NCBI GenBank assembly: GCA_910579685.1
Contig: CAJTVN010000004.1
Span: 1-64,000 of the forward strand
Reading direction: 5' to 3'
Length of the DNA stretch: 64,000 bases
Source of the DNA: an uncultured Lachnospiraceae bacterium
GTDB lineage: Bacteria; Bacillota; Clostridia; Lachnospirales; Lachnospiraceae
Shown: piece after piece, positions 42,765-52,018 of the stretch
How the letters are laid out: each line of letters starts with the position of its first letter
Numbering within the stretch: the first letter of the stretch is position 1
Made by a program: the position numbers and the translations under genes
Notes under the pieces: generated by a model
What the model saw: the letters and a program-made list of their open reading frames with translations, nothing else
Database searches by the model: none
Told to the model about the DNA's origin: nothing

Positions 42765-42871
42765 GCCTTTTTCCATAAATTGTGTTAACACGATATATGA
42801 TTTCCAAAGTATGCTGTCCCGTCTCATTCCTTGGCGGCTCTCAGAACTCCGCACCTGCAGGATTACTGCCC

Positions 42872-44230
42872 TTATGCGAAGAAGGAAATAATCAGTGCCA
42901 CCACAAATCCGGTTCCGCCTACTAGCGTCTCCATGATGGTCCATGTTTTCAGTGTGGTCTTCTCGTCCATTCCCACCAGGGACTTTACCAGCCAGAAGCC
43001 GGAATCGTTGAAGTGGGAGCATACCGTCGCCCCGCCGGCAATAGCCGCCGTGGTGCAGGCAAGATACAGGGGCGAGAGGTTTGCGATCTCCGGCATTGCC
43101 GCAATGATTCCTGCCGCCATGGTCATGGCAACGGTAGCGGATCCCACGGAGATGCGTACCAGGGCCGCCACAATAAAGGCCACAATCACGATAGGCAGCG
43201 CCGCCGAGGAAACCGCGTTTCCGATCACGTCGCCCAGGCCGGAATTCTGCAGCATATAGCGCAGCACGCCGCCGCAGGCGGTGACAAGGAGAATCATTCC
43301 CGTAGGCTCCAGAGATTTTGTCATGATCTTCTCCAGCTCTTCATTGTTGTAGCCGTGCTTGTAGCCGAGCAGAATCATGGCCGCAACCGTCGCTATGGTC
43401 AGCGCCACAAAGGGCTCTCCCAGAAAGCCGAGAATGGGCTGCACGCCGCTCATGGCAGGCACTACCTTGGCAACGGAATTCAGAATGATAAGTACGAGGG
43501 GGATCAAAATAATTCCCACAATGGTTCCGAATTTCGGAAGCTTGGATTCGTCATAATCCGCCTGGTTCGCCACATGCTCGGGAACCGGAACATTGTATTT
43601 TTTACCGCAGATAGAACCCCACACGGGACCTGCCACGATCATGGAACAGATTCCGCAGAAAATGCCCACCAGGATCACCCATCCGAGATCCACGTTCAGC
43701 ATGGTCGCCACCAGCACCGGGCCCGGCGTGGGCGGAATAAACGCATGGCCCACGGCAAGCCCCGCAAGCAGCGGGATGGCATAGAACAGGGAGGAACGGT
43801 TCGTTCTCTTTGCCAGGGAAAAAGCAAGGGGAATCAGAATAATCAGGCCTGCGTCAAAGAACACCGGCATTGCGATCACCAGTCCCGTGATTCCCAGGGC
43901 CCAGGCCGCCTTTTTATCCCCGAATTTCTTTACCATGGTGACCGCCAGGGTCTGGGCGCCGCCGGAAATCTCCAGAATTGCGCCGAACATGGATCCAAGG
44001 CCCACCAGCAGCGCAATCCCCTTAAGCGTGTTTCCGATCCCGTCGTTGACCGAGGTGACTATGTCTTCAAAAGACATTCCGGAAATCAGCCCGATGGCAA
44101 TGGCTCCCACCAGGATGGCGATCATTGCCTGAATTTTAAATTTAATGATAAGAACAAGTAAGATGACAAGCCCCACCAGAGCGGCTATAACGAGCCTGGT
44201 CGGATTCGCTGCTACTGCTTCCATGTACAT
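42872..44230 (-). CDS. GntP family gluconate/sugar-acid permease
   Basis: The 452-residue protein has about 12-14 helices and the GntP family landmarks GIGNTLKGIALLVGLGSMFG, FIPPTPGPVLVATMLNVDLG and GGATVCSHFNDSGFWLVKS. GntP proteins import gluconate or related sugar acids with protons. It is 81 bases downstream of the dehydratase gene, making a two-gene uptake and catabolism unit. Confidence 0.93.
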   Translation of the reverse strand: MYMEAVAANPTRLVIAALVGLVILLVLIIKFKIQAMIAILVGAIAIGLISGMSFEDIVTSVNDGIGNTLKGIALLVGLGSMFGAILEISGGAQTLAVTMVKKFGDKKAAWALGITGLVIAMPVFFDAGLIILIPLAFSLAKRTNRSSLFYAIPLLAGLAVGHAFIPPTPGPVLVATMLNVDLGWVILVGIFCGICSMIVAGPVWGSICGKKYNVPVPEHVANQADYDESKLPKFGTIVGIILIPLVLIILNSVAKVVPAMSGVQPILGFLGEPFVALTIATVAAMILLGYKHGYNNEELEKIMTKSLEPTGMILLVTACGGVLRYMLQNSGLGDVIGNAVSSAALPIVIVAFIVAALVRISVGSATVAMTMAAGIIAAMPEIANLSPLYLACTTAAIAGGATVCSHFNDSGFWLVKSLVGMDEKTTLKTWTIMETLVGGTGFVVALIISFFA

Positions 44231-44311
44231 ACCCTCCTAATTTTTTATTGTTATTCCTTGTTGCCGTGATGCCTGCGGGTTGTTGCGCACCGCATGCTTA
44301 TACCCCTGGCA

Positions 44312-46033
44312 TCATTCCATATACCCGCCCTTCATGGGTGATACCGCATGTTCGGAATAAATTTTGAGCACGCCTTTGGTGTACTTGGGTGTCTTGGGCT
44401 TCCAGGCCTTTTTCCTCTCCTCAAGGATCCGTTCAACCTCTTCCCCCGGAAGTTCCTGTCCCTTCACGCCCACGATTTCCAGAATACGCTCCGGAATGTC
44501 GATCCGGATCAGGTCGTCCTCCTCCACCAGGGCGATGGGGCCTCCGTCCGCCGCCTCGGGCGACACATGGCCGATTGCCGGTCCCTTGGATGCGCCGGAA
44601 AACCTTCCGTCCGTGATCAGGGCGATGGACTTTCCAAGTTCCGGGTCAGAGGAAATTGCTTCCGTGGTGTAGAACATCTCCGGCATCCCGGACCCCTTAG
44701 GCCCCTCATAACGGATGAACACTGCGTCTCCCGGCTGAATCCTGTGGGAGATCACCGCCGCAATGGCATCCTCCTCGCAGTCAAAGGGCTTTGCCCTGAG
44801 CACGGCCCTGAACATTTCCTTCGGCACTGCGGAGTGCTTGACCACGGATCCCTCCGGAGCCAGGTTCCCCCTCAGGATTCCAACGGTTCCGTCCGTTCCG
44901 ATGGGATCCTCAAAGGTACGGATCACGTCGGTGCGCTTTAATCCCCATTTTTTCAGATATCCCTCGCACTTGTCATAGAAACCGTTTGCCCGAAGCTCCT
45001 CCAGATTCTCTCCCAGAGTCTTTCCCGTCACGGTCATCACGTCAAGATGCAGCATGGATTTGATTTCCTCCATCACTGCCGGAACGCCTCCCGCATAATA
45101 GAAGAACTGGGCAGGCCATCTGCCCGCCGGACGGATATCCAGAAGATAATGGGCTCCCCGGTGCATCCGGTCAAAGGTATCCGCATCAATCTCAATTCCC
45201 AGCTCGTGGGCCGCAGCCGGGATGTGGAGCAGGGAGTTCGTGGAGCCCGAGATCGCCGCATGAACCATAATCGCATTTTCAAAGGCCTCCCTGGTCATAA
45301 TGTCGCTGGCCTTAATTCCCTTTTTCACCAGCTCGATGATCTGTTTTCCCGCCTTATAAGCCATCTCCTTCAGATCCTCGCAGGTTGCCGGCATGAGCGC
45401 GGATCCCGGAAGCATCAGTCCAAGGGCTTCCGCCATGATCTGCATGGTGGAGGCGGTTCCCATAAAGGAGCAGGCTCCGCAGGAAGGACAGGCATTGTGC
45501 TTGTAATAGGTCAGCTTTTCCTCCGTGATCTCCCCTCTCTGGCACATGGCCGAATAAGCACCGATCTGCTCTAAGGTCAGAAGATCCGGCCCGGCGTCCA
45601 TCACGCCTCCCGTAATCACAATGGAGGGCATGTCGAGCCTTGCAAGCCCCATGAGACAGGCGGGAACGGATTTGTCGCAGCTTGCGATAAACACGCCTCC
45701 GTCAAAGCCCGTGGAGTTGCCGTGGATCTCGATCATGTTGGTGATCATGTCCCGATGCGCCAGGGAATAGTTGATTCCGTCGTGCCCCTGGGCGATTCCG
45801 TCGCAGATATCCGTGGTAAAGTATTTCGCTCCCTTTCCTCCGGCCTCGGTAATTCCTCTCACCGCTTCCTCTACGAACTGGTTCAGATGCGCACTGCCGG
45901 GATGGCTGTCCCCGAAGGTGCTCTCCACCAGGATCTGCGGCTTGTCAAGATCCTCCACGGTCCACCCCATTCCGATTTTCAGAGGATCATTTTCCGGCGC
46001 CAGTGCCCGGACTCTCTGGCTGTTCAGTTCCAT
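44312..46033 (-). CDS. IlvD/Edd family dehydratase, probably acting on sugar acids
   Basis: The 573-residue iron-sulfur enzyme has ligand motifs IASCDKSVPACLMGLAR (about residue 127) and ACPSCGACSFMGTASTMQ (about 190), and the C-terminal GRFSGASKGPAIGHVSPEAA. It removes water from a dihydroxy acid. At the usual PC-x2-HL site it reads PGSAHL. Because it sits with a GntP permease rather than valine-isoleucine genes, I favour a sugar-acid dehydratase over dihydroxy-acid dehydratase. Start ATG 46033 follows AGAAGGAGG. Confidence 0.85.
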   Translation of the reverse strand: MELNSQRVRALAPENDPLKIGMGWTVEDLDKPQILVESTFGDSHPGSAHLNQFVEEAVRGITEAGGKGAKYFTTDICDGIAQGHDGINYSLAHRDMITNMIEIHGNSTGFDGGVFIASCDKSVPACLMGLARLDMPSIVITGGVMDAGPDLLTLEQIGAYSAMCQRGEITEEKLTYYKHNACPSCGACSFMGTASTMQIMAEALGLMLPGSALMPATCEDLKEMAYKAGKQIIELVKKGIKASDIMTREAFENAIMVHAAISGSTNSLLHIPAAAHELGIEIDADTFDRMHRGAHYLLDIRPAGRWPAQFFYYAGGVPAVMEEIKSMLHLDVMTVTGKTLGENLEELRANGFYDKCEGYLKKWGLKRTDVIRTFEDPIGTDGTVGILRGNLAPEGSVVKHSAVPKEMFRAVLRAKPFDCEEDAIAAVISHRIQPGDAVFIRYEGPKGSGMPEMFYTTEAISSDPELGKSIALITDGRFSGASKGPAIGHVSPEAADGGPIALVEEDDLIRIDIPERILEIVGVKGQELPGEEVERILEERKKAWKPKTPKYTKGVLKIYSEHAVSPMKGGYME

Positions 46034-46086
46034 AAAAATCTGCCTCCTTCTATGTTATTTTTGCTTTCTGAAACGATTTTTTCATA

Positions 46087-46111
46087 CATCAGACTACTCA
46101 CACATCTGATG
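46087..46111. promoter_or_regulatory. Operator upstream of the dehydratase gene
   Basis: CATCAGA-N11-TCTGATG is a perfect 7-bp inverted repeat located 8 to 32 bases after the predicted transcription start, where a bound repressor would block transcription. The size fits a GntR-type dimer. Confidence 0.55.
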
Positions 46112-46125
46112 GCCTTATTTATTTT

Positions 46126-46154
46126 ATCATACATATTTTACCTTTGAGGCGCAA
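46126..46154 (-). promoter_or_regulatory. Promoter of the dehydratase-permease operon
   Basis: TTGCGC (46154-46149), a 17-bp spacer and TATGAT (46131-46126) on the - strand. Confidence 0.6.
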
Positions 46155-46271
46155 GTCATCCTGTCCACTTCCTACTTTTTGGCAAAAACAGACTCTTTCC
46201 TTTTGTATATTCTGCACAATTATCCTGCCGTCAGTCAAAAAAATAAGGGATTCTCCGAAATTCTTCTGTTT

Positions 46272-46440
46272 TTATTGGCAAAAGTCATCAGACGTCTTTG
46301 CCCCTACACTGTTGCGCTCCGCAATGGCGTCAACCACCGCCCTGTGAGTCAGGATCGTCTGAAAAATCTGTTCCTGTACCCGCTCCGCCAGCAGGGTGTT
46401 TTTGATATCGGAAAAACGGTTCCTTTTCTCTCCTCCACTC
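46272..46440 (-). pseudogene. Remnant of a GntR-family regulator
   Basis: The - strand reads NRFSDIKNTLLAERVQEQIF followed at once by QTILTHRAVVDAIAERNSVG and a stop at 46272. The first block matches the start of GntR winged-helix proteins and the second the end of the FCD effector domain; about 170 residues between them are missing and no start codon is present. It lies directly upstream of the sugar-acid operon that still carries an operator. Confidence 0.6.
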
Positions 46441-46489
46441 TATTATTGCTCTGAAATTTCGGTCTCATCCCTTTTTCTTTCCATGCGTG

Positions 46490-46527
46490 TAAAAAATGAG
46501 CCGATATCCTCTATCGACTCATTTTTC
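46490..46527 (-). terminator. Terminator of the CD3324-family gene (bidirectional)
   Basis: AAAAATGAGCCGAT-N7-ATCGACTCATTTTT forms a stem with one mismatch, with T-runs on both strands. Confidence 0.75.
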
Positions 46528-46796
46528 TACTTTCGCTTTTCTCTTAGAATGCGCTGTATGCTCTTTACCGAGAGATAATATTTCTCCGCCAGCTCCCGCA
46601 CCTGCGCTCCCGCAAGATACTCGGAATAAATCTGCTGGTTCCGCATAAACAGCTCCTGTTTGATTTCCGTCCCGGAGCCCCATTCCAACCGGTTCTCAGA
46701 CTTTCTTGGAATGTAAATGTTCTGCCCGTCCACGTACTGCTGAATCAACTCTATGATTTCAACCGGCAGAATTTCTTCTGCTTTTCTATAGCCCAT
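46527..46796 (-). CDS. CD3324 family DNA-binding protein
   Basis: The 89-residue protein begins MGYRKAEEILPVEIIELIQQ YVDGQNIYIPRK (two blocks), has the conserved WGSGTEIKQELFMRNQQIY, and ends in a helix-turn-helix (VRELAEKYYLSVKSIQRILR). This pattern defines small clostridial regulators of the CD3324/Mor-like type. Its target is unknown. Confidence 0.88.
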   Translation of the reverse strand: MGYRKAEEILPVEIIELIQQYVDGQNIYIPRKSENRLEWGSGTEIKQELFMRNQQIYSEYLAGAQVRELAEKYYLSVKSIQRILREKRK

Positions 46797-46919
46797 GTTT
46801 GCCTCCTAAATTCAGATTTCTTTCAGGAAAGCATTGGCTATAACAATTCAATTATGATTGCAATAGCCCATGCTATGCAAACAGTCCATATCTGGTCATA
46901 CGCTCTTTCACCTCTTTCT

Positions 46920-48020
46920 CTAATCCTCGTCCGGATATTTTTTCAATATCTTCTCAAATTCAGACGCAGCCTCCTCAAACGCCTGCAGGACTTTTGGGGA
47001 AAAGCTTCCATATCGCCCGTTCATAATCATCTGCTGCGCTTTCTCCGGTTCATAGGCGGTCTTATAAACACGTTCCGTGGTGAGCGTGTCATAGATGTCC
47101 GCCAGGGATACGATCTGAGCAGCAATACTGATCTGCTCTCCCTTCAAACCATCGGGATAACCCTTTCCATCATATTTTTCATGATGATGCCTTGCAATAT
47201 CACAGGCATAATCGAAGACGGCCTTATCGTTCAGACGGATCGATTTCTGTATGATCTCCGCCCCTTTTGTGGTATGGGATTTCACCAGCTCGAACTCATC
47301 CACCGTAAGCTTGCCAGGCTTTAGGATAATGTGATCCGGAATCGTAATCTTCCCGATATCGTGAAGCGCACAGGCCCATCCGATCTGCATCAGCTTCTCG
47401 TTTGTGAGCTCATATTCCGAATAGAGCTTCATAATACTCTTTCCGAGGCATATGGAAAACTCTCGGATCCTCTTAATATGCTGCCCGGATTCCAGATTCC
47501 TAAACTCCACAATACTGCTCAAGGAATCAATCAGGATCCCGTTTAGCTGATTCAGTTCCCTTGTCTTTTGCTTTAAGACATCATTCTGCTTCTGGATGCT
47601 GTCATTCTGCTTCTTGACAACGATCTCCAGCTTCATCTTATACGCAAACCACCCGATGGCATTACTGACCACCTGCCTTACCACATCAGACTGATACGGT
47701 TTTGGGATGTAGCTCACGATTCCGTATTCATAGCCTCTCTTTTCCAGATCGGATGACCCCTCTCCCGTAATCATGATAAATGGTATTTTGGAGAGAATCT
47801 TTTTTTCTTTTAAACGTTCCAGCACCTGAAAACCGTCCATGACCGGCATCAGATAATCCAGAAGCACAACGGCAATGGAAGAAAAATGCTTGTTTAGCAG
47901 CTCAATTCCGTCCTTTCCGTTTTCCGCCTCCAGAATATTGTAGTCGTCCTTAAACAGTTCAACCAGCATGGCACGTTCGATCGAGTTATCTTCAACGATT
48001 AGTATTGTGTCCCGTTTCAT
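46920..48020 (-). CDS. Response regulator with HD-GYP domain
   Basis: The 366-residue protein has a receiver (phospho-Asp in VVLLDYLMPVMDGFQ; Lys in SYIPKPYQ), a coiled linker rich in Lys and Gln (about 128-160) and an HD-GYP domain with HDIGKITIPDHIILKPGKLT and HHEKYDGKGYPDGLKGE. HD-GYP proteins hydrolyse cyclic di-GMP or related dinucleotides. It is followed 23 bases before by the FapA-like gene, which suggests a common function. Confidence 0.93.
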   Translation of the reverse strand: MKRDTILIVEDNSIERAMLVELFKDDYNILEAENGKDGIELLNKHFSSIAVVLLDYLMPVMDGFQVLERLKEKKILSKIPFIMITGEGSSDLEKRGYEYGIVSYIPKPYQSDVVRQVVSNAIGWFAYKMKLEIVVKKQNDSIQKQNDVLKQKTRELNQLNGILIDSLSSIVEFRNLESGQHIKRIREFSICLGKSIMKLYSEYELTNEKLMQIGWACALHDIGKITIPDHIILKPGKLTVDEFELVKSHTTKGAEIIQKSIRLNDKAVFDYACDIARHHHEKYDGKGYPDGLKGEQISIAAQIVSLADIYDTLTTERVYKTAYEPEKAQQMIMNGRYGSFSPKVLQAFEEAASEFEKILKKYPDED

Positions 48021-48043
48021 AATCTACCCAAGCTTTCTTTGAT

Positions 48044-50122
48044 TTATATAGTTACCATTGCTACCTTGTTGTTGCGAAGTTTAAAAACAACCCGCCTTAC
48101 TTCGGACGGCACCACATGCTTTATGGTGTTTATAATGATTACGCTCCCCTCATGCGCAATTCCCCTGACACAGACAGGCATCTTCATGGTCTGGTCCGTC
48201 ACATTTGTCAGCCTGGATATTTCCGCATCCAACTCGGCCAGTTCCTGGTTCTTGGCAAGAATCGTGGAACGAACCTTCTTCATGGCCTCCTCCGAAACCG
48301 GTCTCGCCACTGCCTGCATCCGGACTAACTTCTTCCAGCCGCTTTCCAGCGCAAGCAGCTCGGCCACAACAAGCTCCCTCTTTTGGGCAAATACGGCCTG
48401 CTCTTTGTCGTATACTTCATTTCTGCCGATTTCCAGCAGTGTTACAAGATGCGACTTATTTCCCAGATTAAAGGTATCCACTCCCTTTACCGCACAGATT
48501 CTTCCCCCAAGGAGCACTCCCCTGCTCCCGGAAACAATCACTTTTCCCATGGTGTTGATATCGCTGTTCATAATATAATTGGCCTTGACATTACCCACCG
48601 CATTGATATTCGCCGCCTCAAAGAAGCTCCCGGAAACCTCTCCCCCCGCATCAATAAAACAATCGTGCTTGGAGCAGCTCCCCTTTTTGATCATGATATT
48701 TCCGCCGGCAATCAATCTCGCCGTCTCCACATTGTGTTCAACGATAATATCGCCGGTCACCTCGATATATCCGCCCGAATACACGCTGCCGATCACATAT
48801 ACGGAGCCGTCCACCTCCAGCTTGCCCGTGGTGGAGGTCACATCCTCCCGTACCACCAGCATATTGCTGATGATGATCTGATCATTGATATATTCAAATT
48901 TACCGTTCATCTGGGAAACATACGTCACGCCGTCATCCAAAATGGTGAAGCCCTCCCCCCTGATGGGTTTCAGATCGTTTCCGTTCTCCGCATGTATAAT
49001 TTCCCCGTAAATATTTTTCCCGTCCGTGCCCTGTCCCGCCGGATGATAGACGGCAATCCGCTCATCCTTTTCGACCATCTCAAAGGCTTCTATATTGACA
49101 TAGTCCACTCCGCCGTCCGGAAGCGGCGCAGGAATCCGGGGAAGATCAAGCCTGACAAAAAACTCAAACCAGCCGTCCTTTCCTTTCGCAGCCGGAATCC
49201 CTTCCGCAATCAAAATCCTTTTGTTGGATCTTTTCTTGTCGATGAGATCGGCGATCGCATCCGGCTTAATTCCAAAGACGATATTTCTTCTCTGCAGCTC
49301 ATCGTAGATATCTTCCTTCGTAATCAAATTCGCCACGATTTTCGGTATATAGGCATAGGCTCTGTTTCCGTTGTCTTCTATGGAAATGTCGAACTGACTT
49401 TTCATCCGCATGCTAAGAAGCGAATCCTTTCCGCCATGAACGGGTGTCTTAGCCTGTTTGTGGTCTATCAGGGCAAGACGCTTCTCCTTCATGTCCGTAG
49501 CGGAATAAATCAGGCTGTCATACAGGGATACGTCCAGGCCGCTCTCCAGTCCCAGGCGAATCTCCCTCATCTGCAGATGACTGAAAAGGACATTGGAATA
49601 GACGGATATGTCAAGCTTCTTTTCCAGGCCGAGGCGGATCTCCTGCATTTGCATCCAGTTATATTTGGGATCCGCATAGCGGGAAACATCCAGCTGCTCG
49701 CACAGGCCTATGCGGATCTGATTGATCTGCGGCGTACACATTTCATCCTTCAGCCATTTGTCAATCGGCAGCCGGTTCAGCAGTGCGGTACGTATCTCCT
49801 CCAGTGAATCATCCTCAAAGCCCCTCTCAAGATATGGCATGAGATCAATCTCAGAATAAAGGGCGAGACGGATCTGCTTCATGGTGTCATAACTGTATGC
49901 GGGATCCGCATACACGGAGACATCCACCTTATCCTTGAGCCCCATGCGGATCTGCTCCATCTGCAGCCAGTCAAACTCCGGATTGGAATATACGGAAACA
50001 TCCATTCCCTCTTCTTTTCCAAGCCGGATCTGCTGGCTCTGAGCCTTTAAATATTCTCCGTTTTCTGTTAGGAGAAATTGTGCGTTTTTCAGTTTCTTTT
50101 CGTCGAAATCCAGGTTACCCAT
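48044..50122 (-). CDS. FapA/DUF342 protein with seven N-terminal 26-residue repeats
   Basis: A 692-residue cytoplasmic protein. Residues 28-209 are seven repeats of exactly 26 residues with consensus QM-x-[EQ]-IRLGL-x4-[LD]VS-x-Y-x-[ND]P-x-[YF], for example QMEQIRMGLKDKVDVSVYAD; an eighth is partial. The remainder matches DUF342/FapA: a N-terminal DUF342 domain (ILIAEGIPAAKGKDGWFEFF), a beta-helix of glycine-rich turns (GDIIVEHNVETARLIAGGNI) and a coiled coil near 600. FapA proteins are linked to flagella and polar assembly in some bacteria. No flagellar genes are seen here. Confidence 0.85.
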   Translation of the reverse strand: MGNLDFDEKKLKNAQFLLTENGEYLKAQSQQIRLGKEEGMDVSVYSNPEFDWLQMEQIRMGLKDKVDVSVYADPAYSYDTMKQIRLALYSEIDLMPYLERGFEDDSLEEIRTALLNRLPIDKWLKDEMCTPQINQIRIGLCEQLDVSRYADPKYNWMQMQEIRLGLEKKLDISVYSNVLFSHLQMREIRLGLESGLDVSLYDSLIYSATDMKEKRLALIDHKQAKTPVHGGKDSLLSMRMKSQFDISIEDNGNRAYAYIPKIVANLITKEDIYDELQRRNIVFGIKPDAIADLIDKKRSNKRILIAEGIPAAKGKDGWFEFFVRLDLPRIPAPLPDGGVDYVNIEAFEMVEKDERIAVYHPAGQGTDGKNIYGEIIHAENGNDLKPIRGEGFTILDDGVTYVSQMNGKFEYINDQIIISNMLVVREDVTSTTGKLEVDGSVYVIGSVYSGGYIEVTGDIIVEHNVETARLIAGGNIMIKKGSCSKHDCFIDAGGEVSGSFFEAANINAVGNVKANYIMNSDINTMGKVIVSGSRGVLLGGRICAVKGVDTFNLGNKSHLVTLLEIGRNEVYDKEQAVFAQKRELVVAELLALESGWKKLVRMQAVARPVSEEAMKKVRSTILAKNQELAELDAEISRLTNVTDQTMKMPVCVRGIAHEGSVIIINTIKHVVPSEVRRVVFKLRNNKVAMVTI

Positions 50123-50280
50123 TTTATATTCCCATTCTTTCCCTGATGCGGGAGCCGGCTGTTGGCTGGCGCGCTCCGTCTTTTAGTCAGAAAAACAGTA
50201 TAATCTTTTTGATTATACCAAATCCCCGCCAGGAAGTCTACTGGTTTTGTCTGGAATTCACGAAAGCAATTTTTGAGATT

Positions 50281-51879
50281 CTACCGCCCGATCCCCCGGT
50301 CAACAATCCTGCCGTTTGTGGCGTCAATGGTAAGCAGGCTCTCGTAGGAGCCGCTGCTCACATAGGAAAAATCCTCCGTCTGCACGGGCTCTCCGGAGGC
50401 GGTAAAAATCTTTCCGTCCTTATAGATCAGCTCTCCGGAAGCGATCTTCGCCTCGATCTCGTCCGCATAGGTAAGCGTCTGCGAGCCAAAAAAGTCCCAC
50501 ACCGGCACCATACTCCCTTCCCCGGTGCCATTCTCATCCCGGACTCGCATATAGCCAAGCCTCACCTCGTTAATGACAAAGGAGGCCGAAGCATCCCCGC
50601 TTTTTGCAAGCCAGCCGTACTTCTGAAAAATCATTTCCTCAAAAATATCCTGGATATCGGAAAAAGGCATAAGGAACACATCTTCGTCGGATTTCTTCTC
50701 GATGTCACAGGGATTTACCCAGACAAAGTCCGTAAGGCCCTTTTCGTCAAAGACCATATGCAGACTCTCGTAAGGCCACACCGCCAGATCCCCATCCACA
50801 GTCTGTCCCGGATCATGGGTATAGGTCACGGGTATTCCGTCCAGCACTCTGGCAAAATGAATCCCATATCCGATGGCTCCCGGAATCGTCTCTTCCTCCT
50901 CCGCACCCTCAGTAAAAGCCTGGAAAAACTCTTCTCCTGCGGGTGCGAAATCCGAAAAGCCCATCTCCTGCGCCAGGGCCTGTGCCTTCTCCCTGATCTG
51001 CTGCCGGTCAAGGCCCGCAGGCACCGCCTCCTCCTCAATCTTCACCCAGGCATCTCCCACGCTCCTGTCCTCGCTTCGCACTTCCATCTGCGCCCACAGC
51101 CAGTCGGACTGAAAATTATTGTTAAGCACAAGCCAGTAGTTCTCCCCGTCCACAGTGGCATTTCCCTCCAGGAAATTTTCCTCCCAGGTATCTTGCCCCT
51201 GAGATGTCTTCTCCACATAGGGAACCACCGCCTCAACATCCTGAATGACCGGTTCGTCCAAAGCGGCCGCAAGCAGGCCTTCCCACATTGCGATTTTCTC
51301 CTCATAGGTCTCTTCCTTTCCGTCACTCACCACAGCGCCCGGGTTTTCTGCTGCCTTTTCTTTCAACGCTTCAATCCTCTCCCGGATCTCCCCACTGGTA
51401 AATCCATTGCTGCCTTCCATTGCCTCCCTGTCCCTGCACCAGAGAGGAGCATCCTTCAAAATCACTCTCTTCACAGCATCAAGATCCTCCTGGGCAAAAG
51501 GCCTTCCCGTCACCTTATACTGCTTAAAGCCCGCTCCCTCGGGCAGGACTACTTCCGCATCCACCCGCACTGTGAGAGCTTCTTCCGACAGCTCCGCCTC
51601 ATACCTGTCCGGTGCCTGCACCTGCCGGGCGATTCCATCCGCAGATGCGTTTCCTCCATTTTCGCCCAAAGCCTCTTCCCCTCCGGAAGCTTCGCCTTCA
51701 CCGGAAGTTTTATCCCCGGTTGTATCCTGCCCCGCATCACCGTTTTGCTCCGTCCCTTCCCTGGGAAGTGCCAGCTGCTCCGTGGTTTGTCCCATACCTC
51801 CGCAGCCCGCCATGCTCATCACCGCCGCAAGCCCTGCCGCCGCCAGAATAACGCCAATCCTTTTTGTTCTCATTCTCAT
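50281..51879 (-). CDS. DUF6034 family lipoprotein
   Basis: The 532-residue protein starts with a lipoprotein signal (MRMRTKRIGVILAAAGLAAV-MSMAGC, Cys26). A Gly/Glu-rich linker runs to about residue 85. The rest is a large alpha/beta domain with YIHFARVLDGIPVTYT-like blocks and repeated Trp residues (DEKGLTDFVWVNPCDIE), similar to DUF6034 proteins found beside clostridial two-component systems. Function unknown. It has its own promoter with a candidate regulator box. Confidence 0.75.
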   Translation of the reverse strand: MRMRTKRIGVILAAAGLAAVMSMAGCGGMGQTTEQLALPREGTEQNGDAGQDTTGDKTSGEGEASGGEEALGENGGNASADGIARQVQAPDRYEAELSEEALTVRVDAEVVLPEGAGFKQYKVTGRPFAQEDLDAVKRVILKDAPLWCRDREAMEGSNGFTSGEIRERIEALKEKAAENPGAVVSDGKEETYEEKIAMWEGLLAAALDEPVIQDVEAVVPYVEKTSQGQDTWEENFLEGNATVDGENYWLVLNNNFQSDWLWAQMEVRSEDRSVGDAWVKIEEEAVPAGLDRQQIREKAQALAQEMGFSDFAPAGEEFFQAFTEGAEEEETIPGAIGYGIHFARVLDGIPVTYTHDPGQTVDGDLAVWPYESLHMVFDEKGLTDFVWVNPCDIEKKSDEDVFLMPFSDIQDIFEEMIFQKYGWLAKSGDASASFVINEVRLGYMRVRDENGTGEGSMVPVWDFFGSQTLTYADEIEAKIASGELIYKDGKIFTASGEPVQTEDFSYVSSGSYESLLTIDATNGRIVDRGIGR

Positions 51880-51961
51880 ACCTCCAAATACTTTTCTTTC
51901 TCTTCCGGGATTTACCGCCTTTGGCTAAATGCCAAAGGCTCCCCTCCTCGAAAAGCATACG

Positions 51962-52008
51962 ATATTATCCTGTAAAAGGTATTCAGCAAACTGTAAACAA
52001 TTTGTAAA
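51962..52008 (-). promoter_or_regulatory. Promoter and response-regulator box of the DUF6034 gene
   Basis: On the - strand, TTGCTG (51989-51984), a 16-bp spacer and TAATAT (51967-51962) are preceded immediately by the direct repeat TTTACA-N5-TTTACA (52008-51992). Eleven-base spacing of hexamers is typical of OmpR-family binding sites. The 13-base word CAAATTGTTTACA of this box recurs at 54166-54154, upstream of the response-regulator gene. Confidence 0.55.
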
Positions 52009-52018
52009 ACCCCCTTCT

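Noticed and set aside
40574..42778. A 734-codon open frame on the + strand
   Set aside because: It runs antisense to the DUF4091 gene and its neighbours; the translation is low-complexity, rich in Pro/His/Arg and matches no family, whereas the - strand genes have clear domains and ribosome binding sites.
44312..46033. Branched-chain amino-acid dihydroxy-acid dehydratase
   Set aside because: The sequence alone could fit, but the adjacent GntP permease and absence of other ilv genes make a sugar-acid role more likely; not fully excluded.
50080..51975. A 631-codon open frame on the + strand
   Set aside because: Antisense shadow of the DUF6034 lipoprotein gene, with a His/Arg/Leu-rich composition typical of such shadows.
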